DNA of 64,000 nt from Chryseolinea lacunae (lineage in GTDB: Bacteria; Bacteroidota; Bacteroidia; Cytophagales; Cyclobacteriaceae), in NCBI RefSeq assembly GCF_016735595.1, contig NZ_JAERRB010000010.1, positions 186,001 to 250,000 of the forward strand, read 5' to 3'. The position numbers and the translations under genes were made by a program. The notes below the pieces were generated by a model that saw only the letters and a program-made list of their open reading frames with translations, did no database searches and had not been told where the DNA came from. Positions 36,965 to 46,253 of the stretch are shown here, piece after piece; within the stretch, counting starts at the first letter, position 1, and the number at the start of each line of letters is the position of its first letter.

Positions 36965-39463
36965 ATGGAAACACGCCGCGATTTTCTTAAAAAGGTAGCC
37001 ATGCTCTCTGCCGCTGCCGGTGGAGCAGGTGTGCTGCCCCCCTCAATTCAAAAAGCATTTGCCATTAACCCTGCCGTTGGCAGCACCTACCTCGATGCCG
37101 AACACGTGGTGATTCTCATGCAGGAGAACCGCTCGTTCGACCACAGCTATGGCACCCTGCAGGGCGTGCGCGGTTTCAACGACCCGCGGGCCATCACACT
37201 ACCCAACAAAAACAAAGTGTGGCTTCAGACCAACGCCGCAGGCGAGACTTATGCACCCTTTCGCCTCAACATGAAAGACACCAAAGCCACCTGGATGGGC
37301 TCGCTGCCCCACAGCTGGACAAACCAGGTGGACGCCCGCAACGGGGGCCGATGCGATCAATGGCTCATCGCCAAACCTTCGGGCGAAGAAGAATATAAAG
37401 ACATGCCGCTCACCCTGGGGCACTACAACCGCGAAGACCTGCCGTTCTATTATGCACTGGCCGATGCCTTCACCGTGTGTGATCAGAACTTCTGTTCGTC
37501 GCTGACCGGCACAACGCCCAACCGTCTATACCTATGGACCGGCACCATCCGCGAAAATGTTTCGGCACAAGCGCGTGTGCGCAACGAAGAGCTTGACTAT
37601 GATAGACCCGCACAATGGACCACCTTCCCCGAACGATTGGAAGAACGTGGCGTGTCGTGGAAGATCTATCAAAACGAACTGAGTGTGGGCGCAGGATTTG
37701 AAGGCGAAGAAGACTCATGGCTTTCGAACTTTACCGACAATCCCATTGAGTGGTTCTCGCAATATCATGTCAAGTTCTCGCAGGTATATATCAAACATCT
37801 GCCCGCGCAGATCGAGAAGATTACTCATGAGATTGCAGCGGCCGAAAAGAAATTGCAAGGCATGCCTGCCGGCGAAGAAGCCAAAGCGTTTGCCTCCAGG
37901 ATTGAAAGAGGCAAGACAACGCTTGCCGAATTGCAGCAGGACCTGAAGACGCTCACCCCCGAAGCCTTCGCGAAAATTCCGGAGCGTGAGAAGAGCCTGC
38001 ACCGGAAAGCGTTCACCACCAACAGCAACGATCCAGACTATCATACGCTCACCACGGCCAAGTATGAAGACGGCGGTACCGTGCGCGAAATGAAAGTCCC
38101 CAAGGGCGATGTGCTTCATCAGTTTCGCCAGGATGTGAAGAATGGAACACTGCCCGCCGTTTCGTGGCTGGTGGCTCCCGAGAACTTTTCCGATCACCCC
38201 GGCGCACCATGGTATGGCGCGTGGTATGTTTCGGAAACGCTCGACATCCTCACGCAAAACCCGGAGGTATGGAAGAAGACCATCTTCATCCTGGCCTACG
38301 ACGAAAACGACGGCTACTTCGATCACGTGCCCCCCTTTGTTCCACCACATCCCACCAAACCCAACACCGGCAAACTGTCGCCGGGTCTGGATGCCAATAT
38401 CGAATATGTTACCATGGCGCAGGAGCTGAAACGCAAGCCTGCTGCAGACAGTCGTGAAAGCTCCATTGGTTTAGGATACCGTGTGCCGCTGGTGATTGCC
38501 TCGCCGTGGAGTCGCGGTGGCGCGGTGTGCTCGCAGGTGTTTGATCACACCTCTGTCATTCAGTTCCTGGAGAAATTTGTATCGCACAAAACCGGAAAGC
38601 CCTTAACCGAAACCAACATCACGGCCTGGCGTCGCGCGGTGTGTGGCGACCTCACGTCTTCCTTCATTCCCTATAACGGAGAGACGTTTTCGTTGCCGCC
38701 GTTTGTGAATAAGGAATCGTTTATTGAAGGTGTTCACAAAGCGCAGTTCAAGCAACTCCCCGCCGGCTTTCAGAAGATCACGGCAGAAGAAGCGGCAAAA
38801 ATCAATAACGACCCATCGTCGTCTGCACTCATGCCACAACAGGAGAAAGGCACGCGCACATCGCGGCCGTTGCCCTACCAGCTTTATGCCCACGGCAAGC
38901 TTAGTGAAGACAGGAAGAGCATTGTCATAAACTTCGATGCCCGCACAGAGAAATTCGGAGCAGCTTCCAGCGGCTCACCCTTTCATGTGTATTCGCACGG
39001 CAAAACGTTTGCCACACGCGCCTATGCGGTGTCTGCCGGAAAGCCCATTGCAGACACATGGATGTTGACAGACTTTGGTGCTGATGGCTATGATCTTCAT
39101 GTGTATGGTCCCAATGGCTTTTACCGCACATTCAAAGGAACATCGCTCGATCCTTCACTGGAAGTGACCGTAGACTATTCGCGCGCAGGCAAAGAGTTCA
39201 ATGGAAATGTAGACGTGCTGGTGGTGAACAAAAGCAAAAGCAAATTCACCATCGACGTGAAAGACTGGGCCTATCAGAATGGCACACGCGGAAACGTTGT
39301 GCAGCCAGGAGGGAAGCTCACCACCACACTCGACCTTACGGAAAGCTCGGGCTGGTATGACTTCAGCGTGCTGATCCGCGAAATGCCAGGCTTTGAGCGC
39401 CGCTTTGCCGGCCGCGTGGAAACAGGCCGCCCTGGCACAACCGATCCGTTGATTGGAAGGTAG
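36965..39463 (+). CDS. Tat-exported phospholipase C (phosphocholine-specific type)
   Basis: About 832 residues. A Tat signal with twin arginine METRRDFLKKVAMLS leads the protein. The catalytic domain has VVILMQENRSFDHSYGTLQG, GTTPNRLYLWTG, WKIYQNE, and FILAYDENDGYFDHVPPF, the acid phosphatase/phospholipase C pattern. The C-terminus holds two DUF756 beta domains (about 640-810). It hydrolyses phosphatidylcholine-type lipids outside the cytoplasm. A central coiled insert (about 270-340) is longer than in the pseudomonad enzymes. ATG 36965 is chosen because it starts the Tat signal. Confidence 0.92.
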   Translation: METRRDFLKKVAMLSAAAGGAGVLPPSIQKAFAINPAVGSTYLDAEHVVILMQENRSFDHSYGTLQGVRGFNDPRAITLPNKNKVWLQTNAAGETYAPFRLNMKDTKATWMGSLPHSWTNQVDARNGGRCDQWLIAKPSGEEEYKDMPLTLGHYNREDLPFYYALADAFTVCDQNFCSSLTGTTPNRLYLWTGTIRENVSAQARVRNEELDYDRPAQWTTFPERLEERGVSWKIYQNELSVGAGFEGEEDSWLSNFTDNPIEWFSQYHVKFSQVYIKHLPAQIEKITHEIAAAEKKLQGMPAGEEAKAFASRIERGKTTLAELQQDLKTLTPEAFAKIPEREKSLHRKAFTTNSNDPDYHTLTTAKYEDGGTVREMKVPKGDVLHQFRQDVKNGTLPAVSWLVAPENFSDHPGAPWYGAWYVSETLDILTQNPEVWKKTIFILAYDENDGYFDHVPPFVPPHPTKPNTGKLSPGLDANIEYVTMAQELKRKPAADSRESSIGLGYRVPLVIASPWSRGGAVCSQVFDHTSVIQFLEKFVSHKTGKPLTETNITAWRRAVCGDLTSSFIPYNGETFSLPPFVNKESFIEGVHKAQFKQLPAGFQKITAEEAAKINNDPSSSALMPQQEKGTRTSRPLPYQLYAHGKLSEDRKSIVINFDARTEKFGAASSGSPFHVYSHGKTFATRAYAVSAGKPIADTWMLTDFGADGYDLHVYGPNGFYRTFKGTSLDPSLEVTVDYSRAGKEFNGNVDVLVVNKSKSKFTIDVKDWAYQNGTRGNVVQPGGKLTTTLDLTESSGWYDFSVLIREMPGFERRFAGRVETGRPGTTDPLIGR

Positions 39464-39502
39464 TCAACATAAAAGAACGCTGTGACATAACCTCATGCGG
39501 AA

Positions 39503-39595
39503 TGGTCCAAGCACAGTCTCTCGTCTCGAGGACTGTGCGCGTTCCTTCAAATCCCGCATAGTCCTCGAAACGAGAGACTATGCTATGATGGACCA
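39503..39595. repeat. BIME-like double palindrome element, copy 1
   Basis: Two 28-nt imperfect palindromes, GCACAGTC...GACTGTGC (39511-39538) and GCATAGTC...GACTATGC (39556-39583), lie in opposite orientation: one resembles the reverse complement of the other with a paired C/T-G/A change. An outer 7-bp inverted repeat TGGTCCA/TGGACCA bounds the element. A second copy lies 1.3 kb away. Confidence 0.8.
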
Positions 39596-39628
39596 CGTAT
39601 GATCACAACCGATAATAACATTCTTAAT

Positions 39629-39677
39629 AAGCATCGTGACGCAAGCACTCTCTGCCGGTCACGATGCTTTTGTTTTT
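39629..39677 (+). terminator. Rho-independent terminator, probably of the phospholipase C gene
   Basis: A 12-bp perfect stem (39629-39640 with 39658-39669) with a 17-nt loop is followed by TTGTTTTT on the plus strand. It ends just before the stop of the minus-strand lipoprotein gene. Confidence 0.7.
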
Positions 39678-39682
39678 ATAGG

Positions 39683-40747
39683 TTACTCTATAGTCTTGGT
39701 AGTAGTAACACCGTTGATGGTTATTGTGAGGGTACGGTTTGTGCAGGAGCCGTCGCCAAAATCAACAACTACGGTGTCGGTTCTGTAGTGTGTTTCGAGC
39801 GTGCCGCTTACCGGGCCGGAGCGTCTGCCTTCGCACGCCAGGTTTTCGGAAAGGGGTTTGGTGGTTTGGTGGGAATAGATCACCGTGCCGTCGGCTGCCG
39901 TAACAAAGGTCTTCACTTCTGTTGTGATCTCGCCGCTTATAGGGCGGCCGTTGTCGTTTAGCACCACGGTGGATGTGCGTGTTTTGTCGCTCGTCCAGGT
40001 GGCCACGGTGCCGTCGCTGAAGGTGATCTTTCCATCGGTGACAGTGGTGACGGATTTGCCCGAGCCGGTGGTGGCGTCGAATGTGCTGGTGCGTGTCTTT
40101 GTTCCCTCAATGGTGTTGCCGTTCACGGCGTAGTTCTCAAAGGTTGTCACTTCTGTTTTGTTGGCACTGTCGCCACTGCGTGTGATAATGATTTTGCCCG
40201 ACCGTGTGATCGTGACGGTGTCGCGCCGGTAGGTGACTCCGCTGCCAAAGTCGATCACCGTCTTCGCGATCTTCGACAACAATGAATCATAGACCGGGAA
40301 CTGATGACCACTGAAGCTGCAACCATTTGGGCCACCCGTGGCGGGAAGCGTGAGCGCAATTACGTTGCCGCTGGCATCGTAGTTTGTGATGGTTGCACCA
40401 CCGTTACGCGAAATGCGAAGTCCCCTGAAGTCGCTGGCGCTCTCGGCATCGATGATGGTGAGCAACTCTTCCGTAGGTGCCAGAAGATTGGCGCCGTCAA
40501 GTATGCCCCTGAACTTCGGATGGCCACGACGACCATGCGCATTTTCGTGAGTGTCGGTGCTGTCGGTGCTGCTTCCGTTGATGCGGAAGCTTGTGCCGCT
40601 GGCCAGTTGCCCCGACGTTTCGGCCACGTCTATCAAGGTTGTGTTGCTGGTGCTGGTGTCCGACAGGGCGTTGTCGGCGTTCTCGTTGGCGCAACTCCAG
40701 ACGAATAAGGCCACGAGGGCCGCGAAAAGAATACGTATGTTTTTCAT
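39683..40747 (-). CDS. Uncharacterised surface lipoprotein with beta-strand repeats
   Basis: A 354-residue lipoprotein (signal ends LFVWSC, Cys19). The mature part has a Ser/Thr-rich linker, a His/Gly/Arg patch (HENAHGRRGHPKF), and a long region of alternating Thr-rich strands such as DTVTITRSGKIIITRSGD and TEVTTFENYAVNGNTIEG. It is probably exposed on the outer membrane. No family was recognised. It is flanked on both sides by copies of the double-palindrome element. Confidence 0.8.
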   Translation of the reverse strand: MKNIRILFAALVALFVWSCANENADNALSDTSTSNTTLIDVAETSGQLASGTSFRINGSSTDSTDTHENAHGRRGHPKFRGILDGANLLAPTEELLTIIDAESASDFRGLRISRNGGATITNYDASGNVIALTLPATGGPNGCSFSGHQFPVYDSLLSKIAKTVIDFGSGVTYRRDTVTITRSGKIIITRSGDSANKTEVTTFENYAVNGNTIEGTKTRTSTFDATTGSGKSVTTVTDGKITFSDGTVATWTSDKTRTSTVVLNDNGRPISGEITTEVKTFVTAADGTVIYSHQTTKPLSENLACEGRRSGPVSGTLETHYRTDTVVVDFGDGSCTNRTLTITINGVTTTKTIE

Positions 40748-40861
40748 GAGCTTTCCATTTGCCTCTTAATACGCTCAAGCTGCACAGGAAATTGCTTGAA
40801 TGACGGGATCATAGACAGGATGGGCTAATGTGTAGACGACCCATGTCATCTTGTTTGTGAT

Positions 40862-40941
40862 GTCGTAGCACAGTCTATCGAGGACTGTGCGTTTCATTAT
40901 AGAACCCGCATAGTCCTCGAAGCGAGAGACTATGCTACGAC
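40862..40941. repeat. BIME-like double palindrome element, copy 2
   Basis: The same double-hairpin arrangement as at 39503: GCACAGTC...GACTGTGC (40868-40890, shortened loop) and GCATAGTC...GACTATGC (40908-40935). The outer inverted repeat is GTCGTAG/CTACGAC, different in sequence from copy 1 but again complementary, so pairing is conserved while bases differ. Confidence 0.8.
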
Positions 40942-40996
40942 GATAAAGCTTTGACGCTTCCTTATATATCGCTTAGTCGAAGCAAACACTGCGTCA

Positions 40997-41575
40997 TCAC
41001 GCCACCACCATCCGCTCCGTTTCCTTCTCACGGCGGGCTTTCTTCACGTCAGCTTTAATGGCAAACACTGTCGCGAGGTAGGCGGCCGACACAAAGAAGG
41101 GAATGGCCACAAAACGTTGATCGGGAAGTGTATACCATAGCACCGTGCAACCAACGGTTCTTGCGATGGCATGTGCCATGTAGAGTGGGCGGCCATAGGT
41201 CCAGCCGATCACGGGCCAGTGAATGCCCATGCCCACGCCGATGGCGAGGGGCACGAAAGAGAGGTCGGCACGGGCGCCGGCAAACGCGAGGGGCCAGAAC
41301 ATGAGCATGGAAACAAACGCCGGCAGCAGCAGGTTGGTGAGGGCCGACTTTACCATCAGGTCTGACTTCATTGGCTTGGCCAACGCAAGGCCCAGGGGAA
41401 AGATGAGACCCGACGTGAACGCCGCCAGCGGAAACCAGAAGCGTGGTGCCACATAAAGACCGGCAATGCCCAGGGCAAGCCAGTATATAAATCCTGCCAC
41501 AGGCAAGGCTAGCCCGCCGTTGGCGTTGATGAAGGCGTTTCTTTTTTCGAGGAGGAGGCTTTCTTTAAGATTCAT
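40997..41575 (-). CDS. DUF7010-like multi-pass membrane protein
   Basis: A 192-residue integral membrane protein with about five to six hydrophobic segments (LALPVAGFIYWLALGIAGLY, FPLAAFTSGLIFPLGLAL, LTNLLLPAFVSMLMFWPLAF, FVPLAIGVGMGIHWPVIGW, VAIPFFVSAAYLATVFAI) and a basic cytoplasmic tail. The pattern resembles DUF7010 proteins, but this assignment comes from memory of the family text. Function unknown. Confidence 0.75.
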   Translation of the reverse strand: MNLKESLLLEKRNAFINANGGLALPVAGFIYWLALGIAGLYVAPRFWFPLAAFTSGLIFPLGLALAKPMKSDLMVKSALTNLLLPAFVSMLMFWPLAFAGARADLSFVPLAIGVGMGIHWPVIGWTYGRPLYMAHAIARTVGCTVLWYTLPDQRFVAIPFFVSAAYLATVFAIKADVKKARREKETERMVVA

Positions 41576-41718
41576 AGGTCTAACAGGTTAAGGAGGTTCA
41601 GATAGTTAAGGTAGCGGTGGCGTTGTGATAAACAATAGGATGGTGAAGTGAATAGCACGATCGGAGAAGTGAATGGCAGGAATGAAGCGATATGGCGAGA
41701 CTCCTGCTTTAAGATACA

Positions 41719-42591
41719 TCATTTCAGAAAGTTATCTACGGTCAGGAAGAACCAGGCAGGTTCATCATAGAAGATGAAGTGTTTCGCGGTGTCGTTGATG
41801 GCCACGGTGGCGTGCTTCACGTTGGCCACTTGTGCCTGGTAGGCCGCCACTGAGCCATCGTGTGTGGCCCCATAGCTTTTGTAGGCGGCCCACTGACCCA
41901 TCACCAGCACGGGACTTTGAATGGCGGCCACGGTGGGGCGAAGGTCGGTGGTGAACATCTCATACATCACTTCGCCCTGGGTGGGTGAGTCGGCTTTCGA
42001 GGCAATCTCGGCCACCTGGCTGATGCGTTCGGGGCTGGTGATCATCGACTGCAGGATGCGTTGTTGATTTGTTTTGATTTGCTCGGGGGTCTGGCCGGCC
42101 ATGGAGTTCTTCATGTTCAGGGCCATGGGTTTCATGTTGTCGGGTGTAGCGCTGGGGTTGGCCAGCACACTCAGGAAGGGAATCCCGTCAACAGCAATCA
42201 CTTTCTGAAACAGGTCGGGTGCCGACGCGGCGGCCCAGAGCGAAAGGAAACCGCCCATGCTATGTCCCATGATAATCGGGTTCTTCAACTTCTTGTCTTT
42301 CACATACGTAATCACCTCGTCCTTCATCGACTCCAGGAAGTGGTCGCTCAGGGCAGGGGCGTTGCCACCAAATCCCGCCAGGGTGATGACGTGGCATTCA
42401 TAGGCATTCTGGTAGTGTTCAACAGTCTCCTTCCAAACTTCGCCGGAGCAGAACAGGCCATGGATGAGGATCATGGGCTGGCCTTTTCCTGTTACGTTGA
42501 CCGTGAACAGCTTTTGACCGTTGGCCAGGAAGTTGGTCAGCAGGAAGGAAGCCAGCAGGGCAATGGTGGGGAGGGAATAGATTCGTTTCAT
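41719..42591 (-). CDS. Secreted alpha/beta hydrolase
   Basis: About 290 residues with a signal peptide ending near TNFLANGQ. Catalytic elements are MILIHGLFCSGEVW (oxyanion loop), GHSMGG (nucleophile), and a late His in NDTAKHFIFYDEP; the acid is expected between them. The fold is the generic epoxide-hydrolase/esterase type. An ATG eight codons upstream is also possible. It is divergent from the LytS-like kinase gene. Confidence 0.85.
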   Translation of the reverse strand: MKRIYSLPTIALLASFLLTNFLANGQKLFTVNVTGKGQPMILIHGLFCSGEVWKETVEHYQNAYECHVITLAGFGGNAPALSDHFLESMKDEVITYVKDKKLKNPIIMGHSMGGFLSLWAAASAPDLFQKVIAVDGIPFLSVLANPSATPDNMKPMALNMKNSMAGQTPEQIKTNQQRILQSMITSPERISQVAEIASKADSPTQGEVMYEMFTTDLRPTVAAIQSPVLVMGQWAAYKSYGATHDGSVAAYQAQVANVKHATVAINDTAKHFIFYDEPAWFFLTVDNFLK

Positions 42592-42847
42592 GATTTTCGG
42601 GTTTTGCGTTTTCATGCTTCAAAGGAACGGCGGTGTGCACGGCCCGGAAATTTTTATTGACTAACTGCACCAATGCCATGACCATCTGCTCCAGCCGACA
42701 ATAGCAGGCGGCATCATGCTGATTCTACAGGTTTCTACCCTGCACCCTGGCGCATGATTCCGGTTGGTCAATGCTTCGGCGCAGTTGGTCAATGGAATTA
42801 TTGTGTTTGGGCGGCGATGTTTTACTTTGGGGTTTGAACTGAACCGC

Positions 42848-43879
42848 ATGACGGACACGCGCATCACGCTCTGGCAAAAGCTCTATCGCATCAAAGCACA
42901 TCACCTGGTGTTGTGGGTTTGCTATTTCCTGTTCTGGATGACGGTCTACCAGGAGCAATACAAATCCAAGGTGATGCTGTTGTTTGTGATCTCGTTCTAT
43001 TTTGTGTTTAATGCCGCCACGTTCTACAGTGTTATTTATGTGCTGATTCCCAGGTACTTCAATACCCGTCGCTATGGGCTTTTCTGCCTCCTGTTTGTGG
43101 GTATGTTGCTGGTCGCTTCCGCGGGATTGGCGGTGTGCATCTCCATGATCTTCAAGGCGAACAACAGCGTCTTTGCGAGCCACTATAGTGTGATCTTCTT
43201 TTATGCGCTGACGTCTAACGGTACCGTGTTGGGTGCGTTTGGGGCAGCAAAGTTTCTGGTCGACCGGGTGAAGAACGACCGCCATTCACGCATCGTGGAG
43301 CATCAGCGGCTGGAGTCGGAATTGCAATACCTGAAGGCGCAGGTAAACCCTCACTTCCTGTTCAACGCCATCAACAGCGTTTACTTTCTTATTAAGAAGG
43401 ACCCCGACATGGCTTCCGAAACGCTCATCAAACTATCGGATCTGCTCCGCTTCCAACTCTACGATTGCTCCGACGACAAGATTGCCATCGAGAAAGAGCT
43501 TGAATATCTTCAAAACTACATCGCCCTCGAAAAGCTCCGGAAGGGCAGCAAGGTGAAAGTGGACTACGCGCCCGAAGGCATCCTTTCGGGATTTCAGATT
43601 GCCCCGTTTCTCATGATCCCCTTTCTCGAAAATGCGTTCAAGTTTGTATCCAACGACAGCGACAAACCCAACGAGATCCGCTTCGGTCTGACCCGCAACG
43701 ACAACCAACTCGTGGCCACCTTCTTTAACACCCACGACGGCTTGCCAAAGAGCACGGTGGGAGGCATCGGGCTGAAGAATGTGAAACGCAGGCTCGAACT
43801 GTTGTATCCCGATCGCCACACCCTGCACATCGACAGCACAGCGCGCACCTATTCTGTAACCCTGACCCTGACGTTATGA
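42848..43879 (+). CDS. LytS-family sensor histidine kinase
   Basis: A 343-residue protein with four N-terminal membrane helices (about 18-135) followed by the His_kinase domain: LKAQVNPHFLFNAINS carries the phospho-acceptor His, and an HATPase-like C-terminus has FLENAFKFV and GIGLKNVKRRLELLY. No extracellular sensor domain is seen, as is typical. Its stop overlaps the regulator ATG by four bases (ATGA). ATG 42848 follows an upstream non-ATG frame extension and fits the first membrane helix. Confidence 0.92.
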   Translation: MTDTRITLWQKLYRIKAHHLVLWVCYFLFWMTVYQEQYKSKVMLLFVISFYFVFNAATFYSVIYVLIPRYFNTRRYGLFCLLFVGMLLVASAGLAVCISMIFKANNSVFASHYSVIFFYALTSNGTVLGAFGAAKFLVDRVKNDRHSRIVEHQRLESELQYLKAQVNPHFLFNAINSVYFLIKKDPDMASETLIKLSDLLRFQLYDCSDDKIAIEKELEYLQNYIALEKLRKGSKVKVDYAPEGILSGFQIAPFLMIPFLENAFKFVSNDSDKPNEIRFGLTRNDNQLVATFFNTHDGLPKSTVGGIGLKNVKRRLELLYPDRHTLHIDSTARTYSVTLTLTL

Positions 43880-44610
43880 CCTTGAAAATACAGACCATCA
43901 TTGTAGAAGACGAACCCCTGGCCCGCGAAGGCCTGCTCTCGTATGTGCGCGAGATCGGCTTCCTCGAGATCAAGGCCACCTGCGAAGACGCCCTCGAAGC
44001 CAACAAGGTGCTCGGGTCCACGCCGGTAGACCTCATGTTTCTCGATATCCAGATGCCCAAAATCACGGGCATCGAATTCCTGAAGTCCATCAAAGAGCCG
44101 CCCATGGCCATCATGACCACGGCCTATCCCAACTTCGCCCTTCAGGGCTATGAGCTGGATGTGGTGGACTATCTGGTGAAGCCCTTTCCGTTCGAGCGTT
44201 TTCTGAAGTCGGTGAACAAAGCCCGCGACTTTTTTGAGCTGAAGCAGAAGGGCAGGAGCGTCGGCAGCGGCCCCACCGAACCCAGGGAAAAGACTGACGA
44301 GGACTACTTCTTTGTGAAAGTGGACTATCGCTACGAAAAGATTCACTACAAAGACGTTATGTATGTGGAGGGCATGGAGAACTATGTGGTCATTCACACG
44401 GCGGCGCAGCAATACATGACGCTGCTGCGCATGAAGAACCTGGAGGAGATCCTGCAGGCGCCCGCGTTTCTTCGGATTCACAAGTCGTATATCGTGGCCG
44501 TGAGGGCCATCTCGGCCATCGACGGCAACGAGGTGGTGGTGGGAAACAAACGCCTGCCGATCAGCCGCGACAAGAAAGCGGAGATCCTGGAGCGCTTAAT
44601 TAAAAATTGA
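43876..44610 (+). CDS. LytTR-family response regulator
   Basis: A 244-residue partner of the LytS-like kinase. The receiver domain has VEDEPLAREG and the phospho-acceptor Asp57 in FLDIQMPKITG. The C-terminal LytTR DNA-binding domain (about 140-242) has FVKVDYRYEKIHYKDV, YVEGMENYVVIHT and FLRIHKSYIV. Such pairs regulate envelope or surface-polymer genes in Bacteroidota; the target is not evident here. Confidence 0.93.
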   Translation: MTLKIQTIIVEDEPLAREGLLSYVREIGFLEIKATCEDALEANKVLGSTPVDLMFLDIQMPKITGIEFLKSIKEPPMAIMTTAYPNFALQGYELDVVDYLVKPFPFERFLKSVNKARDFFELKQKGRSVGSGPTEPREKTDEDYFFVKVDYRYEKIHYKDVMYVEGMENYVVIHTAAQQYMTLLRMKNLEEILQAPAFLRIHKSYIVAVRAISAIDGNEVVVGNKRLPISRDKKAEILERLIKN

Positions 44611-44687
44611 CAGTAAAGTTTTTAAACTTTAACATTTTCAATAACTTAGCAGCACCTGATTCATTTTTTAATCTAACTGATAATGTT

Positions 44688-45545
44688 ATGAGAGCAATCT
44701 GGAAAGGACATATCCAATTCTCGCTGGTCACCATCCCGGTTCGTATTTACAACGCCATTGATACTGGCCAAACCATTAGCTTCAACCTGCTGTCGAAAGA
44801 AGGGCACAACCCAGTGAGCTACGAGAAGAAGGATAAAGTGACCGGCCAAACCCTGCGCCAGGAAGACATCGTGAAAGGTTACCAGTACGAGCCTGGCCAA
44901 TACGTGATCATCGAAAATGAAGACTTCGCCAAAGTGAAGTTGAAAAGCGAGAAGGTGATCGAGATCGAAGGCTTTGTCGATTCCTCGGAAGTGCACCCCA
45001 CCTTGTTTGAAACACCCTATTATATCGGGCCCGATGGCGACATCGCAGCCAAAACCTACGGACTTCTGTCTGAGACGCTGAAGGCGTCTGGAAAGATCGC
45101 CGTGGGCAAAGTGGTGCTTCGCGACCGCGAAACGCCGTTGCTGTTGTCGCCTCACGACGGCGGCATCATCATGTACCGCCTCCGCTATCCCAACGAGGTG
45201 CGCAGCATGCGCGAGGTGCCCCAGCTCCTGGAAGTGAAAGCCGACAAGGAACAGTTGAAGCTGGCCAAAACGCTGGTCGACTCCATGACCACCAAGTTCA
45301 GCAACATCGAAATGAAAGACCATTATTTCGATGCCCTCAAAGGCATCATCGATGCCAAGATAGAAGGCAAGGAAGTGGTGATGGTGGAAGAAGAGGAGCC
45401 CAAAGTGGTCGACATCATGACCGCCCTCAAAGCCAGCATCGACGCCGCCAAGAAGCCGATGGAGAAAGCCAAAGGCACCGCCGCCAAAGAGAAAGCCACC
45501 GAAAAAGCCGAGAAGCCAAAAGCCAAAACGCGGAAGGCGAGCTAG
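44688..45545 (+). CDS. ku: Ku protein (bacterial NHEJ)
   Basis: A 285-residue Ku homodimer subunit, beginning MRAIWKGHIQFSLVTIPVRI, as in bacterial Ku. The core continues with EDIVKGYQYEPGQYV, FVDSSEVHPTLFETPYYI and YRLRYPNEVRSM, and ends in a Lys/Ala/Glu-rich tail (about 240-285) like the DNA-binding tails of other bacterial Ku proteins. It binds double-strand DNA ends and recruits LigD. No ligD gene is in view. The frame opens 27 codons upstream, overlapping the LytTR gene, but the conserved start is ATG 44688. Confidence 0.94.
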   Translation: MRAIWKGHIQFSLVTIPVRIYNAIDTGQTISFNLLSKEGHNPVSYEKKDKVTGQTLRQEDIVKGYQYEPGQYVIIENEDFAKVKLKSEKVIEIEGFVDSSEVHPTLFETPYYIGPDGDIAAKTYGLLSETLKASGKIAVGKVVLRDRETPLLLSPHDGGIIMYRLRYPNEVRSMREVPQLLEVKADKEQLKLAKTLVDSMTTKFSNIEMKDHYFDALKGIIDAKIEGKEVVMVEEEEPKVVDIMTALKASIDAAKKPMEKAKGTAAKEKATEKAEKPKAKTRKAS

Positions 45546-45612
45546 GAAACTACGGTTCAAAACTACTTGGGCTTCCCGAGGGGCAGCGCTTTCACCTTTC
45601 GTACATTACCGT

Positions 45613-45620
45613 TAACTTTG
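45613..45620 (+). promoter_or_regulatory. -7 box (TAACTTTG) just upstream of the TPR gene start
   Basis: TAACTTTG fits TAnnTTTG exactly and ends 6 bp before ATG 45627. With the usual distance from -7 to +1 the transcript would begin at or next to the start codon, so the mRNA may be leaderless. Confidence 0.5.
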
Positions 45621-45626
45621 TACGAC

Positions 45627-46223
45627 ATGGCCAAGGTTGTTAAATTTCCTCTTCCCGATCCTGAGAAGTTCGGACCCGTGCGGGTTCAGAAGAAGAGGTC
45701 TGTCGAACCGAAACCACCCGGCCAGCTCAACCTGTTTACCGGTGCCAAGATTGTGCGGCTTCACCAACTCTCCGAGTTCGAAGAAGCCCTCATGATCGAC
45801 AACCAGGGCGACGTGAACGAAGCCCGCAAGCTTTACCAGAAAGCCATCGACGATGGCGACTCCCTGGCCGATGCCTATTGCAACCTCGGCATCCTGGAAT
45901 GGCAGGAAGGCTACACCACAAAGGCCATCGACAATTTCACCCTGAGTCTCAAGAACGACCCGCGCCACTTCGAGGCGCACTATAACCTGGCGAACCTCTA
46001 CGGAGAGATTGGCAACTTTCCGTTGGCGAAAGTGCACTATGAAGTGTCCATCGAAATCGAGCCATCGTTTCCCAATAGTTATTTTAACCTTGGCCTCACC
46101 CTGGCCATGAACAAGGAATTTCCCGAAGCTGTGCTGGTGCTGCAACGCTACCGCCAGCTCACGTCGCCCGATAACTATAAGCAGGCCGACGACCTCATCA
46201 GCAAACTGCAGCAAGCCTATTGA
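45627..46223 (+). CDS. TPR-repeat protein
   Basis: A 198-residue cytoplasmic protein. After a basic, Pro-rich N-terminus, four TPR-like helix pairs follow, e.g. EEALMIDNQGDVNEARKLYQ, ADAYCNLGILEWQEGYTTKA, FEAHYNLANLYGEIGNFPLA and SYFNLGLTLAMNKEFPEAVL. TPRs bind other proteins; the partner is unknown. It is convergent with the DUF3667 gene. Confidence 0.88.
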   Translation: MAKVVKFPLPDPEKFGPVRVQKKRSVEPKPPGQLNLFTGAKIVRLHQLSEFEEALMIDNQGDVNEARKLYQKAIDDGDSLADAYCNLGILEWQEGYTTKAIDNFTLSLKNDPRHFEAHYNLANLYGEIGNFPLAKVHYEVSIEIEPSFPNSYFNLGLTLAMNKEFPEAVLVLQRYRQLTSPDNYKQADDLISKLQQAY

Positions 46224-46253
46224 TGTTGATTTGAGGAAGGAGCGAAGCTCCCC

